Assembly (NCBI GenBank): GCA_028280565.1
Contig: JANQLQ010000126.1
Span: 1-44,680, forward strand
Source of the DNA: Fulvivirga sp.
Lineage (GTDB): Bacteria; Bacteroidota; Bacteroidia; Cytophagales; Cyclobacteriaceae
DNA length: 44,680 nt
Reading direction: 5' to 3'
Shown here: positions 7,823 through 14,863 of the stretch, piece after piece
Numbering within the stretch: the stretch's first letter is position 1
Layout of the letters: each line of letters opens with the position of its first letter
Position numbers and translations under genes: made by a program
The notes under the pieces: generated by a model
Database searches by the model: none
The model's input: the letters and a program-made list of their open reading frames with translations, nothing else
What the model was told of the DNA's origin: nothing

Positions 7823-8045
7823 GGCCTTCTTATTTTAGCATCTTCATTCCTTGCAGCCTGGGCGTTTGGCTAGGCGTGACAAGCCCCAACGACCGAACAG
7901 ATTCCGGCTCTCGGGGAGGCCTGCCCCTCACCACCGGCCGGAATGACGATCCTTTTTTAGTGGTTGGTTTTGCTACTTGTTGGCCGGGTTACAAACCCTA
8001 GTGATCATAAAAAAGGCACAAGTTATAAACTTGCGCCAATTTGGG
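7823..8045 (+). repeat. Dispersed repeat, full copy, right bracket of the island
   Basis: Same orientation as 4340-4622 and nearly identical from CAACGACCGAACAGATTCCG (7887) on, but lacking about 60 internal bases. It ends with the terminator hairpin used by lepB. Confidence 0.85.
8009..8037 (-). terminator. Terminator downstream of lepB
   Basis: On the minus strand GGCGCAAGTT-TAT-AACTTGTGCC forms a 10-bp stem (one G-U) followed by six T. It begins about 115 bases after the lepB stop codon and is carried by the dispersed repeat. Confidence 0.65.
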
Positions 8046-8152
8046 TGAATATCTCTATGCCTCTCTGTGGTCTACTCCGTTTTCTCTGCGGTTAAGAACT
8101 CCACATTTTGCCTTAAAATGAGTTATTTCCGAATGCTTTCTTAAGCCAAAAT

Positions 8153-9619
8153 CTACTCGATCAACTGGAAGAATCGGTTCCACCTGACTTTACTGAAAAA
8201 ACTTTTGTTTGCATTGAGTGAAAGCCAGATAAAGAACCCTTTGCCTACGATATGATCTTCTGGCACAAAACCCCAATAGCGAGAGTCTAATGAGTTATGA
8301 CGATTATCCCCCATCATGAAATAATAGTCTTGTTTGAAGGTATATTCGGTCACCTCTTGGTTGTCGATGTAAAGCTTACCCTCTCGGATTTCGGCATTTT
8401 CATTATGATCATATAAAGTAATGGCCTTGCCATAGGTAGCTAATGTTTCTTTATTGATCTTGATCGTTTGGCCCGCCTTTGGGATCGTTAGGGGGCCGTA
8501 CCAGTCAGAGTTCCATGGGAAGAGTTCTTTGTCGTTTGGAAAAATATTGGATTCCCATTCCCCTTGCCCATAGCTGCGAAAAGGCTTTACTTCGATCACA
8601 AAAGGCTGTTCTTCCAGGGTTTGTTTTTCACTTTCTGTGAGGTAAAAAAGTTGTACAGCGCGGTCTCCCTGGAAATTCGGTGCCCCCGTGGCTTCTATAT
8701 CCAGCTTATCCAGTACCCTTTCGCTCAGCTGGGTTTTCGACTGTACAATATAAGAGAATTGCATTTTATCGGGGTTATCAATGGATTCACCATTTACGAT
8801 CACCTGCTTGTTTTCGATCTTCAAAACATCCCCGGGCAGGGCGACACACCTTTTAATGTAATTGGTTTTAAGGTCTACCGGGTAATCGATCCATTTACTC
8901 CGGTCGTATTCCTCGAAGTTATTCTCTGCAATGCCCGGTACATTAAATACGACCACATCGTTTCGTTTTATCTCAGTAAGGCCGGGTAGCCTGTACTGCT
9001 CCAGTTCAACCCAGTCAAGGTAAGAAGGCAAGTTGGTAAGCCATATCTTTTGGTGTGTTAAAGGGAGCTGGAGCGGGGTTTTCGGGGTTCGCGTACCGTA
9101 GTGGAATTTACTGACAAAAAGAAAATCCCCGACCATAAGGGACTTCTCCATGGAGGGTGTAGGAATGGTAAAAGCTTCCATGATCAACCACCGGATCAGT
9201 GTGGCGGCAAATACGGCAAACACGATCGCCTCGGTCCATTCCCGGGCCGTGGATTTTTTTTGTGCGGGTAACTCCTCGAGCGTACCGATGTATTTTACAT
9301 CTTCTTTAAAACCAATGTAGGGTAGGTAAACAAACGAAAATAAGATACCCAATGCATGATCTTTCAGCCGGGTTTTTCCAAAGCAATTGAGAAGGTCTAC
9401 ATACACGCCGATCCCAACGAAAATATTGATCAAAGGGATCAAAGAATAAAATACCCACCACCAGGGGCGCCCTACAATTTTCAAGACGATAAAAAAGGAA
9501 TAAAAGGGGATCAATGCTTTCCATCCGTCTTCTCCTGCCTTTTCAAAGAGCTTCCAATACCCCACAAGTTGGGCTATAATTATCGGGGAGAAAACCAGGT
9601 AAATAAATATTTCGTCCAT
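8153..9619 (-). CDS. lepB: Signal peptidase I
   Basis: This is a type I (S26) signal peptidase that cleaves signal peptides on the outer face of the inner membrane. At 488 residues it is much longer than the E. coli enzyme. Residues 1-110 hold hydrophobic helices of a DUF5684-like domain (about 5-20, 36-50, 54-75, 88-104), followed by another helix at 130-148. The catalytic Ser156 lies in PTPSMEKSL and the catalytic Lys256 in YIKRCVALPGD. The box GDNRHNSLDSRYWG is at 437-450. A large insertion separates the Lys box from the C-terminal box. It follows dapB by 66 bases and is probably the last gene of the minus-strand cluster. Confidence 0.95.
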   Translation of the reverse strand: MDEIFIYLVFSPIIIAQLVGYWKLFEKAGEDGWKALIPFYSFFIVLKIVGRPWWWVFYSLIPLINIFVGIGVYVDLLNCFGKTRLKDHALGILFSFVYLPYIGFKEDVKYIGTLEELPAQKKSTAREWTEAIVFAVFAATLIRWLIMEAFTIPTPSMEKSLMVGDFLFVSKFHYGTRTPKTPLQLPLTHQKIWLTNLPSYLDWVELEQYRLPGLTEIKRNDVVVFNVPGIAENNFEEYDRSKWIDYPVDLKTNYIKRCVALPGDVLKIENKQVIVNGESIDNPDKMQFSYIVQSKTQLSERVLDKLDIEATGAPNFQGDRAVQLFYLTESEKQTLEEQPFVIEVKPFRSYGQGEWESNIFPNDKELFPWNSDWYGPLTIPKAGQTIKINKETLATYGKAITLYDHNENAEIREGKLYIDNQEVTEYTFKQDYYFMMGDNRHNSLDSRYWGFVPEDHIVGKGFFIWLSLNANKSFFSKVRWNRFFQLIE

Positions 9620-9685
9620 GTCAGTGCTATTCTATCTTTAAGAGTGTGCTGCGTTACAAAATCTTACAAAGAAAGTCGATTTTTT

Positions 9686-10402
9686 TTAAATCTTAAGGAA
9701 ATCATCCATTCCCAATATCCCCTTTTTTCCCGGTAGCCATTCGGCAACCTTAAGTGCCCCTTGGGCAAATCCTTGGCGGGAATGGGCCGTGTGTTTGATT
9801 TCGATATCATCGACCAGGGAGGAATAGGTGATAAGGTGGGTGCCGGGTACAGTACCTTGTCGCTTAGAAATGATAGGGATGGTCTCCCGGCTACTTCCTG
9901 TGCCCAAAGCCCAGCTTTCTTTATGTTTATTATTTGTGATTATGCCTTCTGCAAGGGTAATAGCAGTTCCGCTAGGCTCGTCTTTTTTCTCGGTGTGATG
10001 GATCTCCTCCATGCCAACGGAGTACCCCATAAAAGGCTCCATCATTTTTGCTAGCCGTTCGTTGAGCTTAAAAAAGAGGTTTACGCCAATGCTAAAATTG
10101 GAAGCATAGAAAAAAGTGCCTTCATGCTCTAAGCATATCTTATGGACTTGTTCTTTTTTATCTAACCAGCCGGTAGTACCCGATACCACGGGGATCTTGT
10201 TTTCTAGGCAGTAACGAATATTGTCAAAAGCTGTACTAGGCTGGCTGAATTCAATGGCTACTTCTACATTAGAGCCATTGTATCGCGATAGGTCGGACAG
10301 GTTATGGCGGTCGATGCGGTCTACAATTTCATGTCCTTTTTCCAAGGCGATCGCTTCGATGGTCTTGCCCATTTTGCCATAGCCTACCAGTAAGATGTTC
10401 AT
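9686..10402 (-). CDS. dapB: 4-hydroxy-tetrahydrodipicolinate reductase
   Basis: DapB catalyses the NAD(P)H-dependent reduction step of the diaminopimelate/lysine pathway, supplying cell-wall DAP. The 238 residues include the Rossmann motif GYGKMG at 7-12, SGTTGW at 74-79, the catalytic EEIHHTEKKDEPSGTA segment at 132-147 with the paired His135/His136, and a C-terminal dimer/substrate domain. The length is normal for the family. Its start lies one base from the stop of the DUF5683 gene, indicating an operon. Confidence 0.96.
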   Translation of the reverse strand: MNILLVGYGKMGKTIEAIALEKGHEIVDRIDRHNLSDLSRYNGSNVEVAIEFSQPSTAFDNIRYCLENKIPVVSGTTGWLDKKEQVHKICLEHEGTFFYASNFSIGVNLFFKLNERLAKMMEPFMGYSVGMEEIHHTEKKDEPSGTAITLAEGIITNNKHKESWALGTGSSRETIPIISKRQGTVPGTHLITYSSLVDDIEIKHTAHSRQGFAQGALKVAEWLPGKKGILGMDDFLKI

Positions 10403-10403
10403 T

Positions 10404-11012
10404 CTAAAATTTCAGTTTAACAGAAAGCCCGGCCCTGTAACTTTCAAACTGCGGGCGTTCGAAAGTAGGCTCGATCTTTACCCTTAGATCGGGATTAAGC
10501 TTGAATTCCTTGAGGTGGGCGGAGATGTGTGCTTCTGCGATTTGTAATAAATAAAAAACCCCGGTGATGACCATGTAAAAATCACGTTCTCTACGGGTGT
10601 CTTCAATGATGGTCCTGAGCTGGGCTTGGTTGAGATTGCGGGGCGATACCCCGTCCGGGTTATCGGATTCTAGTAAGGTGAACAGCTCGGCCCGGGCTTC
10701 ACGGTATTGGTCATTGTAAAAATCCACGACCAAGGCAAAACTGATCAATCCCCCGTACACCAGGGGGAGTTTCCAATAATCCTTATTGTAGATCTGTCCC
10801 AGGCCAGGCAGTATGGCTGCATACAAAGAGGCTTTCCTAGGCACAAACTGGGTGGCATACGATTGGATCTCCTGGACATTTGCAGTGTCTGCGCTGCTGA
10901 TCAGCACATCCTCGGTACGTGTAGAGTCTACATTGACCGCCGGGGGTGTCACCTGCGCCCAACCCACAAAACCTCCTAAGACCAACCAACAAAGTAAAAC
11001 CCCGGTTCTCAT
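10404..11012 (-). CDS. DUF5683-family membrane protein
   Basis: This 202-residue protein has a signal peptide (MRTGVLLCWLVLGGFVGWAQ), a Pro/Thr/Ser-rich linker and then SLYAAILPGLGQIYNKDYWK, the hallmark of DUF5683 proteins of Bacteroidota. Hydrophobic stretches near 75-92 and 140-160 may be membrane-associated. The function is unknown. Its ATG overlaps the parB stop codon by one base, and dapB follows after one base. Confidence 0.85.
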   Translation of the reverse strand: MRTGVLLCWLVLGGFVGWAQVTPPAVNVDSTRTEDVLISSADTANVQEIQSYATQFVPRKASLYAAILPGLGQIYNKDYWKLPLVYGGLISFALVVDFYNDQYREARAELFTLLESDNPDGVSPRNLNQAQLRTIIEDTRRERDFYMVITGVFYLLQIAEAHISAHLKEFKLNPDLRVKIEPTFERPQFESYRAGLSVKLKF

Positions 11013-11905
11013 TACATATCAAGAATATCCAAGATACGATTGAGGTCTTCTACGGAAAGAAAAGGAATCTTGATCTCTCCTTTCTTACCGTCAGACTTCA
11101 CCTGTACCCTGGTGCCAAAATGTGATGCAAGTTTTACCTGCAGGTCAGCAATTTCCTTGCCAGCCCCGGGAGTTTCTTCTACTTTTTTGACTTCTTTTGG
11201 CTTTTGCCCCATGGAGCGCACCAGCTCTTCTACCTTTCTTACGGAAAGGTCCTGCTCGATGATCTTCTTGAAAATGTCTAACTGGAGGTCTACATTTTCA
11301 ATATTGATCAGTGCCCGGGCGTGCCCCATCGATATTCTCTTATCGCGTAAGGCCGCTTGTATGTCCGGCGGGAGCTTGAGAAGCCGTAAGTAGTTATTGA
11401 CCGTGGTCCTGTTTTTTCCAACACGGTCACCTAGCTCTTCTTGCTTCAACTCGCATTCTGAGAGCAGCCGCTGGTAACTCAAAGCGATCTCGATGGCATT
11501 GAGGTTTTCTCGCTGGATATTCTCGATCAGCGCCATTTCCAGCATTTGCTGATCATCGGCTGTGCGTACATACGCTGGTATCGCGTCAATGCCGGCCAGT
11601 TTCGAAGCTTGGTATCTACGCTCCCCCGAGATCAGCTGGTATTTATTTTTTGCAAGCTTTCTTACGGTGATAGGTTGGATGATACCTTGCACCTTGATCG
11701 AATCTGCCAATTCCCCCAGCGCCTCTTCATCGAAATGTGTGCGGGGCTGGAAAGGATTCACTTCGATCTCGCTCAGCGCTATTTCATTGGTGGAACCCAC
11801 CTGGGGCTCGCTTAAAGGGATATTTTTATCCATTGAGGGAGAATCTTCCAACAACGCTCCTAACCCACGGCCTAAGGCATTTTTTCTCTTTGTCTGTTTT
11901 GCCAT
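11012..11905 (-). CDS. parB: Chromosome-partitioning protein ParB
   Basis: ParB is the CTP-dependent DNA clamp that loads on parS sites and works with ParA in origin segregation. The 297 residues contain the N-terminal LGRGLGALL motif (11-19) that contacts ParA, the ParB/Srx CTP-binding domain with GERRYQA at 94-100 and ENIQRENLN at 128-136, a helix-turn-helix around 155-180, and a C-terminal dimerisation domain. parA lies 16 bases upstream in the same operon. I saw no parS-like palindrome in the window. Confidence 0.96.
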   Translation of the reverse strand: MAKQTKRKNALGRGLGALLEDSPSMDKNIPLSEPQVGSTNEIALSEIEVNPFQPRTHFDEEALGELADSIKVQGIIQPITVRKLAKNKYQLISGERRYQASKLAGIDAIPAYVRTADDQQMLEMALIENIQRENLNAIEIALSYQRLLSECELKQEELGDRVGKNRTTVNNYLRLLKLPPDIQAALRDKRISMGHARALINIENVDLQLDIFKKIIEQDLSVRKVEELVRSMGQKPKEVKKVEETPGAGKEIADLQVKLASHFGTRVQVKSDGKKGEIKIPFLSVEDLNRILDILDM

Positions 11906-11921
11906 TCTACCTCAAATTAAT

Positions 11922-12689
11922 CTAAATGCCATTTTTATCTACGATCTCCCGAGCTAGGTTCAAATAGCTTACGGATCCCTTGCTTTCCGCGTCATGGGCT
12001 ATGGCCGGTACCCCGAAGCTTGGAGATTCACTTAGCTTGATATTACGCGGAATGATCGTATTGAACATAATGGACTTAAAATGCTTTCTCACTTCTTCCA
12101 CCACCTGGTTGCTAAGCCTGAGCCGTACGTCATACATGGTAAGAAGGATGCCTTCGATCTCTAGGTAGGTATTCAAACGCGACTGGATGATCTTAATGGT
12201 ATTCAGCAGTTTGCCTAATCCCTCCAAAGCAAAATATTCACATTGTACAGGGATCAGGACAGAGTTAGCGGAGGTCAGCGCATTGATCGTGATCAAACCT
12301 AGGGAAGGGGAACAGTCGATAATGATGAAATCGTAATCGCCTGCCACATTTTGCAGTGCTTCTTTCATTTTTTCCTCCCGTCGGTCTATGCTTACCATTT
12401 CTACTTCGGCGCCCACCAGGTCGATGTGGGAGGGCAGCACGAACAGGTAATCTATTTCAGTAGACCGGATAGCGTCTTTTACATTCACGCCATCTACCAT
12501 GCATTCATAGATACTTGTTTCTACCTCTTTAGGGTCTAAGCCCAGGCCCGAGGTGGAGTTAGCCTGTGGGTCGGCATCTACCACCAGGGTTTTGTATTCC
12601 AAAGCCGCCAAGCTGGCCGCTAAGTTAATGGCGGTGGTCGTTTTCCCTACCCCCCCTTTTTGATTAGCAATTGCTATTATTTTACTCAT
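11922..12689 (-). CDS. parA: Chromosome-partitioning ATPase ParA/Soj
   Basis: This 255-residue ParA/Soj ATPase is the partner of ParB. The deviant Walker A motif KGGVGKTT at 11-18 with Lys11 is diagnostic. Walker A' is [11 protein letters not shown] (37-47) and the Walker B region is [11 protein letters not shown]. There is no N-terminal helix-turn-helix, so it is the chromosomal short form. It starts 8 bases after the upstream metallo-hydrolase gene. Confidence 0.96.
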   Translation of the reverse strand: MSKIIAIANQKGGVGKTTTAINLAASLAALEYKTLVVDADPQANSTSGLGLDPKEVETSIYECMVDGVNVKDAIRSTEIDYLFVLPSHIDLVGAEVEMVSIDRREEKMKEALQNVAGDYDFIIIDCSPSLGLITINALTSANSVLIPVQCEYFALEGLGKLLNTIKIIQSRLNTYLEIEGILLTMYDVRLRLSNQVVEEVRKHFKSIMFNTIIPRNIKLSESPSFGVPAIAHDAESKGSVSYLNLAREIVDKNGI

Positions 12690-12697
12690 CTACAAGA

Positions 12698-13378
12698 TCA
12701 AATGTTAGTAGTTTCACCAATACCCATCAATATCAACTCCAGTCCTTTCTTATTGAAAGTCTCCCGTGCCTCGTCATGATCTATTTTGATGTAAGGAAAG
12801 GTGTCATAATGCATTCCTATCACCTTTTTGGTCTTTACAAACTCCGCAGCAACAGAAGCATCATTTATCCCCATGGTAAAGTTATTGCCCACGGGAAGAA
12901 AGGCGAAATCCAACGAAAACTCCTCTGCGATAAGTTTCATATCCCAGGTAAGTGCGGTATCGCCGGCATAATAAAACGTAGCTTCTTCGTTGGTGATGAC
13001 AAAACCGGCAGGGTTACCACCATGGCTTCCATCCGGGAGGCTACTGGAATGTACCGCATTGACCATTTTCAACTTCCCAAAATCAAATTGCCACTCTCCG
13101 CCCAGGTTCATAGGGTGATAATTGTCCAGCCCCTTTTCTTCAAACCATGAAACCACTTCGAAAGAAGAGATCACCTGTGGTTGGGAGGTCTTATATATCC
13201 TCTCCACATCGGCCACGTGGTCTTGGTGACCATGGGAAAGAAGGATATAATCCGGCTTTATCGCGTCTACATCAATGCTCCCAGCCAATTCATTAGGACT
13301 TATAAATGGATCAAAAAGAAGCTTTTTGCCCTGTGTTTGAACCAAAAAGCTAGCATGTCCATAGTAGGTAATTTGCAT
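12698..13378 (-). CDS. UPF0173-family metal-dependent hydrolase
   Basis: This 226-residue metallo-beta-lactamase-fold protein is of the UPF0173/YtkL type. The metal-binding motif HGHQDH covers residues 49-54 (His49, His51, Asp53, His54). Further ligand candidates are the His in VHSSSLPDGSHGG and the Asp in YYAGDTALT, and a C-terminal GMHYDTFP is also typical. The substrate is unknown. A TATCTTTG -7 box lies 38 bases upstream, so this gene probably heads the hydrolase-parA-parB-DUF5683-dapB-lepB cluster. Confidence 0.92.
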   Translation of the reverse strand: MQITYYGHASFLVQTQGKKLLFDPFISPNELAGSIDVDAIKPDYILLSHGHQDHVADVERIYKTSQPQVISSFEVVSWFEEKGLDNYHPMNLGGEWQFDFGKLKMVNAVHSSSLPDGSHGGNPAGFVITNEEATFYYAGDTALTWDMKLIAEEFSLDFAFLPVGNNFTMGINDASVAAEFVKTKKVIGMHYDTFPYIKIDHDEARETFNKKGLELILMGIGETTNI

Positions 13379-13416
13379 CAGGTATTAGTGTAGTTTTATG
13401 CTCGAAATCAAGGGTA

Positions 13417-13424
13417 CAAAGATA
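13417..13424 (-). promoter_or_regulatory. Putative -7 promoter box for the hydrolase-parA cluster
   Basis: On the minus strand the bases read TATCTTTG, an exact match to the Bacteroidota -7 consensus TAnnTTTG. No clear -33 TTTG was found at the expected distance. Confidence 0.45.
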
Positions 13425-13455
13425 TAAGTTTAATTGAATTATGGATGTGTACATC

Positions 13456-13551
13456 TTATATCAATTCATGAAAATGCCCTAGCTTATTGATAACCAAGGT
13501 ATTCACTGCGTTGTAGGCCTTGGCAGCGATGGATTGTGTTTTTGTACCCAT
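13456..13551 (-). CDS. Possible 31-residue small ORF or gene remnant
   Basis: The frame reads MGTKTQSIAAKAYNAVNTLV and ends GHFHELI. It is hydrophilic and protein-like in composition, but there is no ribosome-binding site, no recognised homologue and no operon context. It could equally be a fragment of a lost gene or chance. Confidence 0.2.
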   Translation of the reverse strand: MGTKTQSIAAKAYNAVNTLVINKLGHFHELI

Positions 13552-13689
13552 TAAAGAAAGATTTTCATGAAAAAGATGAGGATAGGTTTTTTACGCGTTC
13601 CAACCATCGAGGAGGCTTACTTGCTTGGAAAAGAAAAAATATGATCTTTTTTCTTTTAAGTATGTAAAATTAATGTTATGGAAGTCAAA

Positions 13690-13800
13690 TGTTGCGCCAA
13701 AACACTAAAATGTGGTACAGGGTCATCCCAGGGTACTGGAGTATCATCCTAACGCTTCGGTCAATCCCTAAAGCGTGCGCAGTAAACGCTAAAACGCAGT
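13690..13800. repeat. Decayed array of the same 21-bp unit
   Basis: Motifs ACACTAAA (13702), TCATCCCA (13723) and TCATCCTA (13744) are spaced 21 bases apart, with related blocks at about 13764 and 13785. Segments such as GTGGTACAGGGTCATCCCAG resemble units of the 6991-7225 array (GTGGTACACTGTGATTCC). An 89-codon minus-strand frame across 13685-13954 runs through these units and is probably an artefact of the 3n period. Confidence 0.5.
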
Positions 13801-13999
13801 CATGAAGGAGACAAATGTTTAAAAGAATCATCCCAATGCCTGTATGATTCGGTAAACCGCATCCAGGGACGATAAAAACGATGAGAGGAGTTAAAAAAAA
13901 TTCTGACTGTCCCATTGACTTAAACTTGGACTCGATTAAAAAAATGACTGGCATTCTGGGGCGGTGGTTGTGAGAGGGCTCATTGGGAGAGCCGAGATT

Positions 14000-14300
14000 T
14001 GCTTTGTTGGGAAAAGTCTATTTTAGAAAATTAGGCTGCATTTTTAAATTGTTTCGGGTAATGGGAGCCTTGAAATGAGCAGTATACGCGGGATTTTGTG
14101 GTTCTAAGTCCAGTTTTCATTTTCTTTTGTGCGCCCAACAGAAAACGAAACAAAAGAAAAGGGCGCCAGGAACAAAGCCCATTTTCCGCGCTAAACGCGC
14201 TACCCAACCTCTATAGGCTGCTTACCCAAGGCCTCACATGTGCGGCGCTGTTCCTGGATGTCCTCCCTCCATACTGCACTTGAATTTTCAACTCTTCACC
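14000..14300 (+). repeat. ~300-bp dispersed repeat, copy 1
   Basis: From GAGCAGTATACGCGGGATTT through CATTTTCCGCGCTAAACGC to GCGCTGTTCCTGGATGTC this aligns with copies at 14411-14712 and 43477-43780. The left end is more divergent. A conserved core has TTTTCTTTTG (14120-14129), GCGCCC (14131-14136), CAAAAGAAAA (14151-14160) and GGGCGC (14161-14166). Short open frames over it are repeat artefacts. Confidence 0.88.
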
Positions 14301-14410
14301 CTCAACTAGTGCGCATTTAGCGCGGCGTAATGCGTACTTATCGAGCAATAGGATTTGTAATCCGGGCGTTGTCGTTTGTGACTCATAATCATATAAAAGT
14401 GCGTTCTTTA

Positions 14411-14712
14411 AAATTAGCTTTGATTGTAGAACGTCTAATTTTGGCAAATTAGTCTATATTTTAAGGTGTTCCAGGTAATGGGAACCTGGGAATGAGCAGA
14501 ATAAGCGGGATTTTGCGGTTCTAAGTCCAGTTTCATTTTTTTTTTGCACGCCCAAAAGAAAACGAAACAAAAGAAAAGGGCGCCAGGAACAAAGCCCATT
14601 TTCCGCGCTAAACGCACTGTCCATCCCCTATAGGCCGCTTACCCACAGGCCTCAAATGTGCCGCGCTGTTCCTGGATGTCTCCCCTCCAAACACCCTTGA
14701 ATTTTTGATGAT
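14411..14712 (+). repeat. ~300-bp dispersed repeat, copy 2
   Basis: This copy has the full left end (AATTAGCTTTGATTGTAGAA) and the same core and right end as copy 1, with scattered substitutions. Copies 1 and 2 are direct repeats about 110 bases apart. Confidence 0.9.
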
Positions 14713-14863
14713 GCCTTTTGATAGTGTAACTGGACAGTAACGATTTTAGAAAGCAAATTGATCTAAGCAGATCTTAGAGATTGTTCTAAAAAGGCCAACA
14801 AATTCAACACAACCACTTATTTAAAGCATTCAACGCGGCCAACAAGGATAAGACCTTGTCTTG

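Larger units (their letters stand above)
6954..8152. other. 1.2-kb gene-free gap made of repeats
   Basis: No supported gene. From left to right it holds the 21-bp tandem array (6991-7225), unassigned sequence (about 7226-7548), an imperfect inverted-repeat element (7549-7808), the right copy of the dispersed repeat (7823-8045) and a short unassigned stretch before lepB. Confidence 0.75.
13379..14863. other. 1.5-kb gap dominated by repeats
   Basis: No gene is well supported. It contains a possible promoter (13417), a doubtful small ORF (13456-13551), a decayed 21-bp array (13690-13800), two tandemly placed copies of the ~300-bp dispersed repeat (about 14000-14300 and 14411-14712), and then a short unassigned stretch to yidC. 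Confidence 0.7.

Noticed and set aside
13201-13240. parS-like site near parAB (GGCCACGTGGTC)
   Set aside because: Only a short CACGTG palindrome inside a coding region; it lacks the flanking bases of the 16-bp parS consensus.
13685-13954. 89-codon minus-strand ORF
   Set aside because: It runs through degenerate 21-bp repeats, whose length is a multiple of three and therefore keeps frames open. No motif or start context supports it.
14098-14617. Short ORFs in the ~300-bp repeats
   Set aside because: Frames differ between copies and are interrupted by stops, so they are artefacts of the repeat rather than genes.
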